A stretch of 64,000 nt of DNA. Origin: Umbilicaria muhlenbergii (lineage: Eukaryota > Ascomycota > Lecanoromycetes > Umbilicariales > Umbilicariaceae). Of this stretch, positions 54,805 to 64,000 are shown one piece after another. Position numbers and translations under genes: made by a program. Positions within the stretch are counted from its first letter, which is position 1. The number at the start of each line of letters is the position of its first letter. The DNA lies in NCBI GenBank assembly GCA_000611775.1, contig KK106981.1, positions 10,600,280-10,664,279 on the forward strand, given 5' to 3'. The notes beneath the pieces were generated by a model that saw only the letters and a program-made list of their open reading frames with translations, was not told where the DNA came from and ran no database searches.

Positions 54805-54996
54805 AGTTGCAGCTACTTTACTACTTTCACCTATGCTCAAGTTTGATGTAAAATGCATTTGTGTGAAGTTAGACTCATCCCTTTTCACTCAGCTTCATGA
54901 ACCGCAAAGCTGTATTTGAGAATAAGCAATCAAAGGAAGTATCTCACTGTAGTTGTATTGTTTAGCAAGATCTGTGTTGCATTTTCGCAGTGGCCT

Positions 54997-55900
54997 TTAG
55001 TGATTTGGCACAACGTCTATATATATACGGATCACTCCCTTGTAGGAAATGCAACTCCAGTCAATCCGTTGAAGTATGTGACCTAGAGACGAGACAAACT
55101 GAACCTTGACACCGGCCACGTTTGAGAGAATGTTGTAGTTGAGGCAGTTGACGGAAAGTTGATCAGAAGTAATGCCCTCAGCCTGTAAATTGTCTTGATT
55201 CGCCAAAGGTGCTGGAAGCAGTGGGCCAAAATGCTTTATAAGTTGATGCACCAGCAAATTGGCAACCACACGGAGTTCATTCGTATAGGTCGCTAGTATA
55301 ATTGACCGCATTACGTCCCCACGATTGTCGATCGGCCGGACAACACATATGCGTGCTGGTGTGAAGGGATATCCTAGCTCGAAGAGCATGGTAAGCCATC
55401 CTAATGCAGCAAGTATCAATTGCAGTAAAGAGTCATCTGCACTTGCTCTCTGTGACACCACTCTTTGCGCGAACAACCTCTCCGAAATGGTGTGCAATGT
55501 TGGTTTTTCAACCGCTGACAACGAAATGGCGACAACTGTCAAGAACTAATATTGCTTGGCACTAGGGTATGTATCATGAGAGGCGTTGGTGACACACAGT
55601 ACAGTCTCCCATGCGGCAAGAGTCTTCTCAAGATGAGAAGCCAGAAATGTAAGATACCAATCAATATCTTCGGGTGCAAATTGCTCGATTGCCGGTGTTC
55701 CCCTGACTTTACGTCGATTGGTGATGGCATCTATGAATGCCCTTCGAGAAGCTGCAACGGCAAGCTCTAATCATGGACCTGATGAGTACTGTGATGTTGC
55801 TGAGGAATCTTAAAGTCACTGACTATTTATTGCCTGTAGAGGAATTGAGCCTTCCTCAGCTTCTCCAAGGAGCTCCCGCTTGCGCGTGCGACCCCAACTG
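54997..55900 (-). CDS. uncharacterised fungal protein, probably two or more exons
   Basis: The main open piece is 55542-54997 (LLQLILAALGWLTMLFELGYPF ... LLVHQLIKHFGPLLPAP ... NCLNYNILSNVAGVKVQFVSSLGHIL). An upstream piece, about 55790-55600, reads AVAASRRAFIDAITNRRKV and DIDWYLTFLASHLEKTL; the two join across a possible intron ending TTGACAG near 55540. The pattern (ALGWLTMLF, G..LP, L.Y..LS..G.V...WV/F..SL..HL) fits a large ascomycete family of unknown function that I recall only from genome annotation. The C-terminus is shorter than I would expect, so the gene may be truncated. Exon borders are approximate. Confidence 0.45.
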
Positions 55901-56679
55901 AAGGGTGCCATATTTCGACTCCACAAGGCACTGGTTAAACCACGATAGTGGCATGACCGTTCAAACGCAAAGCATTTTGCACTCGTTCAAGTCTGCTTTC
56001 GAGATTTGTCTCTATAAACGCTGGAAAGCTTTTGTTCTCGTCTCAGTTCGATCACTGAACAGTGCACAATGTAAGAGAACAAGCAAATAGCAAACCTAAA
56101 TATGCCAAAGTAGCAGTCAATCTTGATTCCCCATAACTCTGTACAAGCTCGCCTTCATCAGCTCCCTAGATCTAGAATATCATTGTGATCCCTGGACATA
56201 ATAAGCTTTCAAACAGACGCCTGGGCTTTCTGAGGAATCCTTACTTATCCTTGAATATCGTGGGAGTACGAAAACCGTTCGTAGTAACAATGTTGAGGCT
56301 GTAAACCCCTTCCTCACCCCCTCAAAGTACTCCTGCAGATGCTGACTCGAGAAGCCTGCGCTTGATAGACTCCCGTTGGCCACAACTCTCCATCCCACAA
56401 ACTGGGCATCCCTCTCTTAAACCTAGCTTTCAAAGCGATGTTCATTGATTACCATGATGTCTCTTTCATCCCCCAGTGTCTCGTACGGTAGGAAAACGAG
56501 TTCCCTCCATGCCGCCCGACATAAGCACAAGGCTGGCGAACATGTACTTAGTGGGCTTCGTGGACCTACAGGAACCGTTTTCCTGGCCTAACGATGCCAC
56601 GCGGTATGACAAATGATGCCGTTTATAGGCTGATTTGGCGATTACGTTGCACAGGGCGTATTCTGAGGCCGGCACTTTC
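55901..56679. other. no gene assigned
   Basis: Short frames on both strands, for example 56398-56180 (-), with no recognised domain. They may be remnants of the neighbouring gene family. Confidence 0.4.
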
Positions 56680-56940
56680 TGTTGAAATTCGCTGATTCGC
56701 CGCCGAGCAGACGTCATTGGGGGAGGGGTTTAGGGCAGGGGTTCTAGCGGGAAAAGCAGTCACGTCATAGGCGTACGTATGTCTAGGCTTAGTGAAAAGC
56801 TCCTAAACATGTATATTAACAGTTCAAAAGCCTCAAGTTCCTGCTTTCTTCCTCACGTTCATTTTATTCAATTTTGGACCGATATTTAGCTAGTGCAATA
56901 ATACATTTATTTGGCCTCTAAATAATCGTTCTATACAACA
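56680..56940 (+). repeat. solo LTR (copia A family, A5), TSD CTTTC
   Basis: 261 bp in the orientation opposite to the other copies, TGTTG...CAACA, with a perfect 5-bp duplication CTTTC (56675-56679 and 56941-56945). Closest to the solo LTR at 33094 in its variable part; diverged from it by scattered substitutions, so it is older than the B-type LTRs. The GACGTCATTGG (CRE plus CCAAT) segment is kept. Confidence 0.95.
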
Positions 56941-58393
56941 CTTTCTATCTGTAAATTGCCTTGCAAGAGCACCGGCGGCGGGAGAAGTTTATTTTCTAGG
57001 CTGCCATACCTTACATGATGCACTTCTAAGGCGGGCTTGAACTGATAGCGCAGTCACATCGAGTGGGAAGTAGGGGTCCATTGGCCGGAATCAGTATGTC
57101 CGCGTCGCTTGGCTATGCATGAGTAATCAATATCGGCCTGTCGAATTCCACTGTCGCTGTGAAGGCACGAACACGAGGGGAATTGCCGAGTATGATGCTA
57201 CGCCCGACACGTTTTAAGGTGCACGAACGATCCAAGGTTCTTATTGTGCCCCTCAACAGATAAACAGATAATTGTCTTGCTTATTGAGCTAACAAGCGAA
57301 GCGATTACTCGTTGCCAGGCTCCTTAAGGCACAATTTATCTCCAGTTAATATTTTCGGTTGAGAGCCTGATACCTAGATTAGTCGCAATGGTTCTTTTGT
57401 TCGGCCAGATCTGGTTTCGTCCTAGAGGGTGAGCAAGGCCGCTTTTATTTGACCTTAGGGTGAGCCTTAAGGTGAGCCTCACTGAGCGACTCCCTGAGCA
57501 ATCCCTACGAGGAGCCTAATCCAGCCGCTATAATCCGGCTAAAGTTGCCGATGAAGTTTCACATTGGTTTCAGCAACGTACGCGTCCGGCTGCTACCTAA
57601 AGTCCCTCATCAGAGCTTTCTCATTCGCATGCGCCTCAGTCGGACTGCTACGCCCCGATTGTTACCTAACATTCCTTACGCTATCTGTCAAGGGTATATT
57701 CAAAGGTGTGGCGGAAGCTATAGAACATTGCTCACAAAGATTCATTACACAAGCAGAACATAGCAAGCGCCTGTTCAACAGGTTCACTGCCAAGGCGCGG
57801 CTAACCTTCCTTGCCCCGAACACCAGACCTTTCTAGCCTCGTGGGTCTACTATTCTTGGCATTCCGTCATTCCGCTGCAACCAATCATAACCTGCCTCCG
57901 CAGGTACCAGTCTACAGAGGGCGCTGGAGGTATGAGGCGGCAAGGGAGACGTTGCCTATCCTGTTTTGGTAAGGACGATTGGCCCTAACCGCGCAGCAAG
58001 GTAGGCACTCCGGTACATGGTGGAAGTGTTGCTAGTACGCCAAGGTGTGCAAGGGTGTTAGTGCCATACTGTTTTCACTTGCCACCTTCTGTCGTTATTA
58101 TTCTACCCCACAGTCAGAAACACATAAAAAGGTTGAGTTCTGTAGAGCAGCACGGCACTAAGACCCCTGAGGCCTTGGCATACTAGCAGAACTTCCACCA
58201 TGTACTCGGAGTAGTTAGACTGAATTGGATGCCAACCAGCTGCCATCTGCAGTAAATTGCCTTGCAGGAAGAGTCCAGGCGGGGAATTGCGGCCTAGAAG
58301 AACCTTTGAACGAACTCGTGCTCCTTTCTTACTCTGCTTTCTTTATCATCTTCGCCATCAGCTGTATATCAATAAACTTCAGTTGCCGACGAC
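56941..58393. other. no gene recognised
   Basis: About 1.45 kb upstream of the 717-aa gene. Three GGTGAGC motifs lie at about 57425-57480, faintly like the TGCTCACC repeats of the gypsy LTR at 8333-8361, but no LTR ends were found. The right part should contain the promoter of the next gene. Confidence 0.45.
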
Positions 58394-60547
58394 ATGGCGC
58401 TCACATTTTCCACTCCTGACGGACGACTCCTTACGGCCAAGGTGGGACTTGATGATATAGTCACAACCTACTCCGCGGCAAGGTCTGTATATGGCTGGAT
58501 GGGTGGTATGGATGGCATTAAGTTCCTGATATCAAAGATTCCCAGTCCATTCCAGCGCCGGCTGCAAGAGTTTCATCTTGATCGTAACTTGCAACTACTT
58601 CCAGTCAGAAGTTTCATCTTGACGAGTCATGGTCCTGTCCTTGCCCATATCGACAATGCGCATGAGTCATTTGGTGGAGACATCAAAACCCAGCTCATAG
58701 GAAGCACCATTTGTGCTCTCAGCCACGAAGTTAGTTCTGGAATCGCTGTGGAGCTGTTCTCGGAGTGCTTGATGCCACACTTTTTCGACACGCCCACCCC
58801 CTTGACAGATGCACTCCGTGATCAACTGGTAGACGAGACCAATCTGCAGTTGATACTGAATGAAGGTGCGTCAAGAGGTCTGAACGACCTTTTTATGGAA
58901 AGGATTTCGGAGTTGGGCCTACCCATGCACAATTCCCCCTGGCGTCGTTCACATTTACATCAACAAGTCAACAAAGACGAGCTAGTTCATGAAGGTCAGA
59001 TGATTGGGGGGATGCTGAAATGGATCGCTCAAGACAAACCTTCCGAATACCAAACAAGGAGCGCTTCAGTAGCCCGTGCCGCTGCCTGTCTCCAAGCTAT
59101 CGGTTATAGTATTGGCCAAATCAGGATATGGGACGGAAATGGGCAATCACCTCCGGCCATGGCAGCCAAGTCTTTGGTGTTGGTCTTAGGAGGCTCTACA
59201 CCGACAGATCCTTTACTGCTTGAGCCCTTCCCGACTCTGTCGGGTATGGCAGTCACACACTATCAGTATAAGACAGTAGGATCTATGCTACTTTCAGCCT
59301 TGGGAGGGACTTGCGGAGCATTCCCTGAAGTATTTCAATCGTACTTCGATCAGATCTTCCAATATGTCAGTACACACTTGGATGCTAGTCTCCAATGCTC
59401 AGAAAAGGACATTGGTCTGGAGGTAATATTCAAATGGAAGGCGTCTACTGAGAGTACCTCTCCGGTAGCGAGACGGCTAGCTGCCATTTACTTTCCAAAA
59501 TCTGCCGACTTCGTCGCACCTTGTTACGCGTCCGTTGACAATGCAGCCAGTCTCGAACGCATCACTATGAACTTAGATGCAGAGCTTCTGGACGATGTTG
59601 GCGTTCCTGAAGAGCTCGCACACTTTCGCGTCGTCTCTGCCTCGGTTGCAATCTCCATTGCGAGTCGCCTTGCACCGAAAGGATTCGCCACTATCCGCCA
59701 TTCTACGGAATTGGACTTATGCTTTAGCCATTGGCTAAAACAAATCTGCAGGATAATCGACCAAGCTCAGGGGGGCACCGTGGAACTCCACAAAGCCATC
59801 GGCGTCCTAGCCGCCGTCCACGCTGGTTCTGGCCCTGCCTCGATTGAAACCTCCGACAATCGCAATATAGCCTGGCGCCAGGGCATCTACGCCGTCGTGC
59901 CGTCTCTCCTCCTCAAAATGGACCTCGATGTGGACTTCTTGCAGCTTCAATGCATCGATCGCTTCTGGGCGAACGTGAAGGTGCGCCAAGACGGCTCTAT
60001 TAGATCTGATGTCGTATCAGCAGCTCTGTGGAGAACAAAGATTGTCGAAGCAGCTACAACCAACACCGATTCAAATTCTGCGGTACAGCGTCTTGATCAT
60101 CCCTGGCTTGGACCTGTCGAGAGAGCTGCTCCGGATCTTGCACTGCACCTGAGCCTCGGCACGCCGCAGCGCTTTGGGGGTACAGACTTATGCTTCACCG
60201 CTCGCATCGAAGGCGCAATAACGGGCACTGTCGGCGTCATCGATGTGTTGCGAACATTATTGGTAAGTCGACCCGTAGGCGAGTCAGTGCAACAGCAGTG
60301 TCCTGCGCATGCCGCACTGTCCGCGCTGCAAGTGCTCAACGTCAAAGCTAGTTGGTGGGCTCGAGATCGATACGTCAAGCCTGTGTCCAAGCACATGTAC
60401 ACCTATATCTCGGTCAAAGACGATCCCTGCTGGACGATTTTCTTGGCCGGGCAAACAGCATTTTTACGAGGAAAAGTTGTGTTTGGATGCGTGGAATGCA
60501 TTTCACCGGAGATTCTGAGTCCCGGTGTGCTTATAGGCTTCCGCTGA
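58394..60547 (+). CDS. 717-aa protein of unknown function
   Basis: A single uninterrupted frame from MALTFSTPDGRLLTAKVGLDD to the stop at 60545-60547, with balanced composition, no low complexity and no TGA/TAG damage, so it looks like a working gene. No signal peptide or convincing membrane helices; the sequence reads as a mixed alpha/beta globular protein with several hydrophobic Ala/Ser-rich helices (ARAAACLQAIGYSIGQIRIW, VVSASVAISIASRLAP) and WAN/WARD-type Trp residues late. I recognise no catalytic motif. It resembles ascomycete proteins of a type I know only as hypothetical. The ATG has a favourable context (GACGACATGGC). Confidence 0.75.
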   Translation: MALTFSTPDGRLLTAKVGLDDIVTTYSAARSVYGWMGGMDGIKFLISKIPSPFQRRLQEFHLDRNLQLLPVRSFILTSHGPVLAHIDNAHESFGGDIKTQLIGSTICALSHEVSSGIAVELFSECLMPHFFDTPTPLTDALRDQLVDETNLQLILNEGASRGLNDLFMERISELGLPMHNSPWRRSHLHQQVNKDELVHEGQMIGGMLKWIAQDKPSEYQTRSASVARAAACLQAIGYSIGQIRIWDGNGQSPPAMAAKSLVLVLGGSTPTDPLLLEPFPTLSGMAVTHYQYKTVGSMLLSALGGTCGAFPEVFQSYFDQIFQYVSTHLDASLQCSEKDIGLEVIFKWKASTESTSPVARRLAAIYFPKSADFVAPCYASVDNAASLERITMNLDAELLDDVGVPEELAHFRVVSASVAISIASRLAPKGFATIRHSTELDLCFSHWLKQICRIIDQAQGGTVELHKAIGVLAAVHAGSGPASIETSDNRNIAWRQGIYAVVPSLLLKMDLDVDFLQLQCIDRFWANVKVRQDGSIRSDVVSAALWRTKIVEAATTNTDSNSAVQRLDHPWLGPVERAAPDLALHLSLGTPQRFGGTDLCFTARIEGAITGTVGVIDVLRTLLVSRPVGESVQQQCPAHAALSALQVLNVKASWWARDRYVKPVSKHMYTYISVKDDPCWTIFLAGQTAFLRGKVVFGCVECISPEILSPGVLIGFR

Positions 60548-61446
60548 ATACGGTACGGACTCTTACATATATGTGACCGTTATGACCTGGCAGGTTCAAT
60601 CTATAACACACAGTGTGGCTGATTTGGACGATTTTGTTCCATCCTACCGCCTGCGATTCTCTAAGACCTTTATAAGTTGAGTTGCACCCAATGATAATAT
60701 CAACATGATGACAACCGGGAACCAGATATTGAAATAAATTTACTCATGAGCTGATTTCAAGCAACACTTATCTAACAAGGAAATTTGATGAAGACTGTAC
60801 CGGGTCCAATGAGTGATTTTATGAGTTAGATGAAAATTGACTTTCTGCACATTGCGGATGATGCTGCTGAGCTCAAAATCTATGTAATGAGACAGAGTCT
60901 GCCGGCTCAACAAGTCTCAAAATCTTCAAGTACATGAAGTTTCAAGGTATCAGACATGACTATCAGTCAATGTTTATTTATGATGAATGTACCCGTCCAT
61001 GCATAAAGACCATTTATTTACAAATGGACTGCATATCTTTATGAACCGACGAGCTAGTCCTAATGCGTCACGATATTCATGAATAGATCGTTCAATCACA
61101 AAGCAACCAGTTCCTTCATAATATGACTGTCGCTGCTTTACTAGTGCTATTGAACAAGAAAGACAGGAAGTTTCCTGTCACTGTACATGCACCCGTGAAT
61201 TTTTAATGAAGCCTGCAGCGGCTGCTTCCGACCCCTCATTGATAGCAAACAACACTTGATTTTCAGGGACTCTGAGTCTCCCACTTCATTTTTAAGGTTT
61301 ACATGGGGGCGTTAATAGCAGCACTCGTCAGTTTCCAAAGAGACTAAGCGATTTATGAAGACTCAGTCGATTTATAAAGCGTCAGTCAATTCATAAGGTG
61401 ACTGCCTTCTTTATAAACAGACGTGGTTGGTTTACGAAGAAAATAA
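60548..61446. repeat. AT-rich, TE-like tract with degenerate ~19-bp repeats
   Basis: No coding sequence. At about 61348-61440 a degenerate tandem repeat of the form GATTTATAAAGCGTCAGTC recurs four to five times. TCA and TGA trinucleotides are frequent, as in the mutated retroelements. It abuts the TPR fragment and probably removed that gene's 5' part. Confidence 0.45.
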
Positions 61447-61803
61447 ACTTTATGCCTCAACGGGTACAAAGAAAGGCAGCTAGGATCTGAGCACCCTGAT
61501 ACACTGATGACTGTACACAACTTGGCTGTCACCTATGACGACCAAGGCAGGAATGAAGAAGCTGAAGCTCTATATAACCGTGCGTTAGCAGGGCAGGAGC
61601 GTCAGCTCGGTCTTCAGCACCCAAAAACGGTACGGACGATAACAAATTTCGCTGCCTTCCTCGAAGAGCAAGATCGATTCGACGAGGCGGCCGCCATGCG
61701 GTCTAAGCTGCGGTCGGATTCACCGCAGGTCTCTGCAAGAGGATCCCTGAGTGACACGCAAGAGTCACAGGAGAGGTCGGAAACTGTAGGAGCTGTACTC
61801 TAG
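61447..61803 (+). pseudogene. TPR (kinesin light chain-like) gene fragment
   Basis: The frame opens at about 61447 after a stop and reads NGYKERQLGSEHPDTLMTVH, NLAVTYDDQGRNEEAEALYN, RALAGQERQLGLQHPKTVRT, then FAAFLEEQDRFDEAAAM and a Ser-rich tail to the stop at 61801-61803. These are the 42-residue TPR repeats found at the C-terminus of fungal NLR-like and other TPR proteins. The N-terminal effector and NTPase parts are missing; the sequence before it is the AT-rich tract, so this is a truncated 3' end. Confidence 0.75.
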
Positions 61804-62964
61804 TTGCAGGGCAGGCGGTCGCCGTCAAGGGCGGGACTCCGCTACTTCCTTGACTCGAGCGGAACAGTATCGTCTCGACTGCCAGGGCGCGCAGAAGCGC
61901 GATGTCGGAGAGGCGGTCGTGGCTGTCTATCTGCGGAGATGGCGAGGTTCAAGCCTCACCGCGATTGAGGGAGGTATAGAGAGCTACCTGAGGTACCGCG
62001 TGGGATGGGTTCCTTTTTGGGGGCGAGTTCATGATCCCATTGTCTCTGTTGTAACGCACATTTTCTGTTTCTTACGGCCGAGAGGTTTTTTTGGAAAACA
62101 CGCAAGGATTCGCTGTCTGTTCTAATGCGAAAGTACCTTTTTGTTCGCTCTACTGTGTCCAAATTCCCGATTTTCCGCCGATGGTGTCTACGCATCCTCG
62201 GAAACACCGTCTTCGCCGCAATCGACTAATCCGCTCGCCTCCCTACTACTGCTTTCTTCCCACGTATCCGTCCCCTCGCACTCTTGTTGGCTAGGAGTAT
62301 CATCTTCTTTTCGACGCTACGGCTCTATCACCAAGTGTATTCTCCCCGAAAGATATAGCTATCTAGGTCCGCGGTATATGATCTTCGAGTGAGGCAACGA
62401 GGCGGAAAGATCGCTGGTTGGCCAGGGTGACGGGGTCCATTTCTCTAGGCGGCTGACCAGAACGGGTCTCTCTTGCGGAGTTGTACGGGTAAGGGCTTTT
62501 TGAAGTGGGCTGTGTGGCTGACTGGTTGTATTTGAGACCTTATGTGTTAATCAAGGCGGTTAAACATCGTTCAGTTTTACGAACAGGTCCGAGTGTCTGG
62601 TACGTGGTTGTTACATACCGTTTATTGGCTTTTCTGTCGGTCTAGGCTTTCGTTTACCGCAGCACGTGGCTCGGTGGCTTGAGAATAACATCCAGCACGC
62701 GCTCCTCCTGTCTGTGTCATTTCTCAGAGCCGCGAGAATACGGGTCCATGCCCCAAAACCTGGCTAGCCCTATCTTAATAGAGACAAATTACAAGAGATC
62801 AGCATTGCCGCTCTGCCAGCCACTGCTGACGTTGCTCAAGCCATCTGAATCGACCCAGAAGCTCCCCTCATAAACGGAACCGGCCTACCAATTCGTGCTG
62901 TTACGTCCAATGATACAGTTCTTAACCCATTCCCACACGCCTCATTGAACGCCTCCAGACTCCT
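61804..62964. other. no gene recognised
   Basis: About 1.16 kb with short frames only (for example 61850-62125 +), none with a recognisable domain. Confidence 0.5.
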
Positions 62965-63440
62965 CTACGTTCCCTCCACCTCCGCCATCACAAATCCATG
63001 AGCACTGGACACCATTTCACAGCCAGCGCAGTACAATCGCTGCGCAGTACTCTGCGGTGCCGGTATTGACGGATCCGGAATGCCGAACTCGAGAAAGACA
63101 CTGGAGCAGTGGGCGTAGAGTTTGCGGTGGCTGATACAAGAAGAGAGGATGACGCAATAGCGCTCAAAGATGTTGGGATGCTCGAAGTAGAAGGCGCCGC
63201 GTTTGTTGTCGAAGGCTTGAGGAAGCTGGATGCGTTGCTATAGGAAAAATGGGGCGTTGAGAACGGGGTAGTAGGCGGCCTTGTATGCAGGCATCAGTCG
63301 CACCTACAGCAAAGACAGATTGGTATGCAGATCCTTTGACACAGCACCGCATCGATGTGACCAGATGGGAAGATAAGAAGGAAGCCGCTCACAGCTTCCC
63401 AGGCTCATAGCCATCTCCTCAAAATTGCCGAATACGCAAG
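62965..63440 (-). pseudogene. decayed exon(s) of an uncharacterised fungal gene
   Basis: A 113-codon exon, 63303-62965, follows an acceptor (TTTGCTGTAG) and reads VRLMPAYKAAYYPVLNAPFF, then an in-frame TAG (63240-63238), then QRIQLPQAFDNKRGAFYFEH, PNIFERYCVILSSCISHRKL and finally GCEMVSSAHGFVMAEVEGT before its stop. The TAG sits where CAG (Gln) would fit. A preceding exon near 63440-63390 does not join in phase. It looks like a broken member of a fungal hypothetical family. Confidence 0.45.
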
Positions 63441-63603
63441 GAATGACTCAACCGTAAAGCCCGACTAGGAAAAAACCGAAAGCTACCTGTACACCCTATC
63501 CCTTGCTTCAGCTCCCCATGGTCCTCCTCCCATCCATAGCAACAAAAACAACCCCAACCCCTTCAAACATCAAACTCTTCCACTACATCCCCCCCTCCCC
63601 TTA

Positions 63604-64000
63604 TCAAGCCAACTGCAACGCCCCCGTCCCGACCCAATTCCCCGCATCAAACACCGCCAAACTCACCGCCCCCAACACCCCCGCCGCCGGCATAAGATAC
63701 TCCTCCAAATACTCGCCCAACGCCTGCAGCGCCGCCCCCGTCACCCCCCACGTCTGCTGATGGTTCCCCGCGTTCTGGAAACTCAACTCCAAGCCGTAGT
63801 TCTGCAGATGGTAGACCCCGTGCGGCAAGGGCCCGTCGCCGGCTTGGGCGATGTGCGCGGAGATGGCGCTGGAGGCGTTGTGGACGAGCGTTTCGATGAA
63901 TGGGTCCGACAGGTAGTATTCGAAGCTTATGTGGATGTAGGTGGAGGTGCCGGGGGCGCACCAGGTCATGGGGGGGCGGCCGGGGACGGCGCGCGGGAGG
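63604..64000 (-). CDS. 3' part of an uncharacterised gene running off the window
   Basis: The frame is open from the window edge (LPRAVPGRPPMTWCAPGTST) to the TAA at 63606-63604. It continues YIHISFEYYLSDPFIETLVH, then GVYHLQNYGLELSFQNAGNH, QQTWGVTGAALQALGEYLEE and ends VFDAGNWVGTGALQLA. This pattern (MTW..P, NYGL.L...N.N.Q.TWGVLGAA, FD..N.VG.G.L) is shared by many small ascomycete proteins of unknown function, often with a signal peptide. The N-terminus is outside the window. Confidence 0.65.
   Translation of the reverse strand, partial: LPRAVPGRPPMTWCAPGTSTYIHISFEYYLSDPFIETLVHNASSAISAHIAQAGDGPLPHGVYHLQNYGLELSFQNAGNHQQTWGVTGAALQALGEYLEEYLMPAAGVLGAVSLAVFDAGNWVGTGALQLA

Noticed and set aside
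1-64000. tRNA or rRNA genes
   Set aside because: I looked for B-box-like GGTTCGA-type sites and cloverleaf arms and saw none that held up; the only tRNA-like match is the primer-binding site at 39302-39321.

Overview
The window is nuclear DNA of a filamentous ascomycete (Pezizomycotina). The evidence is: short GT-AG introns (about 44-94 nt) with CTRAC-like branch points, compact housekeeping genes of clear fungal type (RPE1, LSM2, PSO2/SNM1, an SH3BGR-like protein, a DHA2-type MFS transporter), fungal-type Ty3/gypsy and Ty1/copia elements, and S/T-rich surface proteins. I cannot name the class or genus.

Layout. 1-8577: two decayed Ty3/gypsy chromoviruses on the + strand, the second ending in a polypurine tract and 3' LTR and carrying an antisense coiled-coil ORF. 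8870-10800: a multi-exon S/T-rich surface-protein gene on the - strand, broken by two TAG codons. 12793-18129: a very long repeat-protein reading frame (- strand) made of 19 identical 240-bp units plus five 78-bp units. 19445-30067: a gene-dense core block holding an SH3BGR-like protein, ribulose-phosphate 3-epimerase, a SAM methyltransferase, LSm2 and the PSO2/SNM1 crosslink-repair nuclease. 30311-32302: an AT-rich element bounded by 21-bp inverted repeats, with a hairpin array and a minisatellite. 32811-33592: a reading frame cut by a solo LTR. 33993-48374: a composite copia block, with one full-length element (two LTRs), an 8.6-kb middle segment that contains an intact secreted-protein gene, and a second truncated element. 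49400-52335: a broken AAA-ATPase gene and another solo LTR. 52799-54804: an intact six-exon MFS transporter. 54997-55900: an uncharacterised fungal gene. 56680-56940: a solo LTR. 58394-60547: an intact 717-aa gene I do not recognise. 61447-64000: a truncated TPR fragment, a decayed exon and the 3' part of a gene running off the window.

The most interesting themes are: (1) a RIP-like transition process in the retroelements that hits TCG/CGA (and CCA) rather than the classic CpA, so disabled genes are full of TGA rather than TAA/TAG; the two LTRs of one element plus a third LTR as outgroup show this base by base; (2) the recently homogenised 240-bp coding repeat, whose internal sub-repeats differ mostly at third codon positions in one frame only; (3) a matching 5-bp target-site duplication that pairs LTRs 14 kb apart, implying that an 8.6-kb segment with a host-type gene was captured inside a copia insertion; (4) solo LTRs with perfect target-site duplications, one of which splits a reading frame that becomes continuous when the LTR is subtracted.

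The genes do not form one pathway. The core block is ordinary conserved euchromatin; the rest is a repeat-rich, fast-changing landscape.
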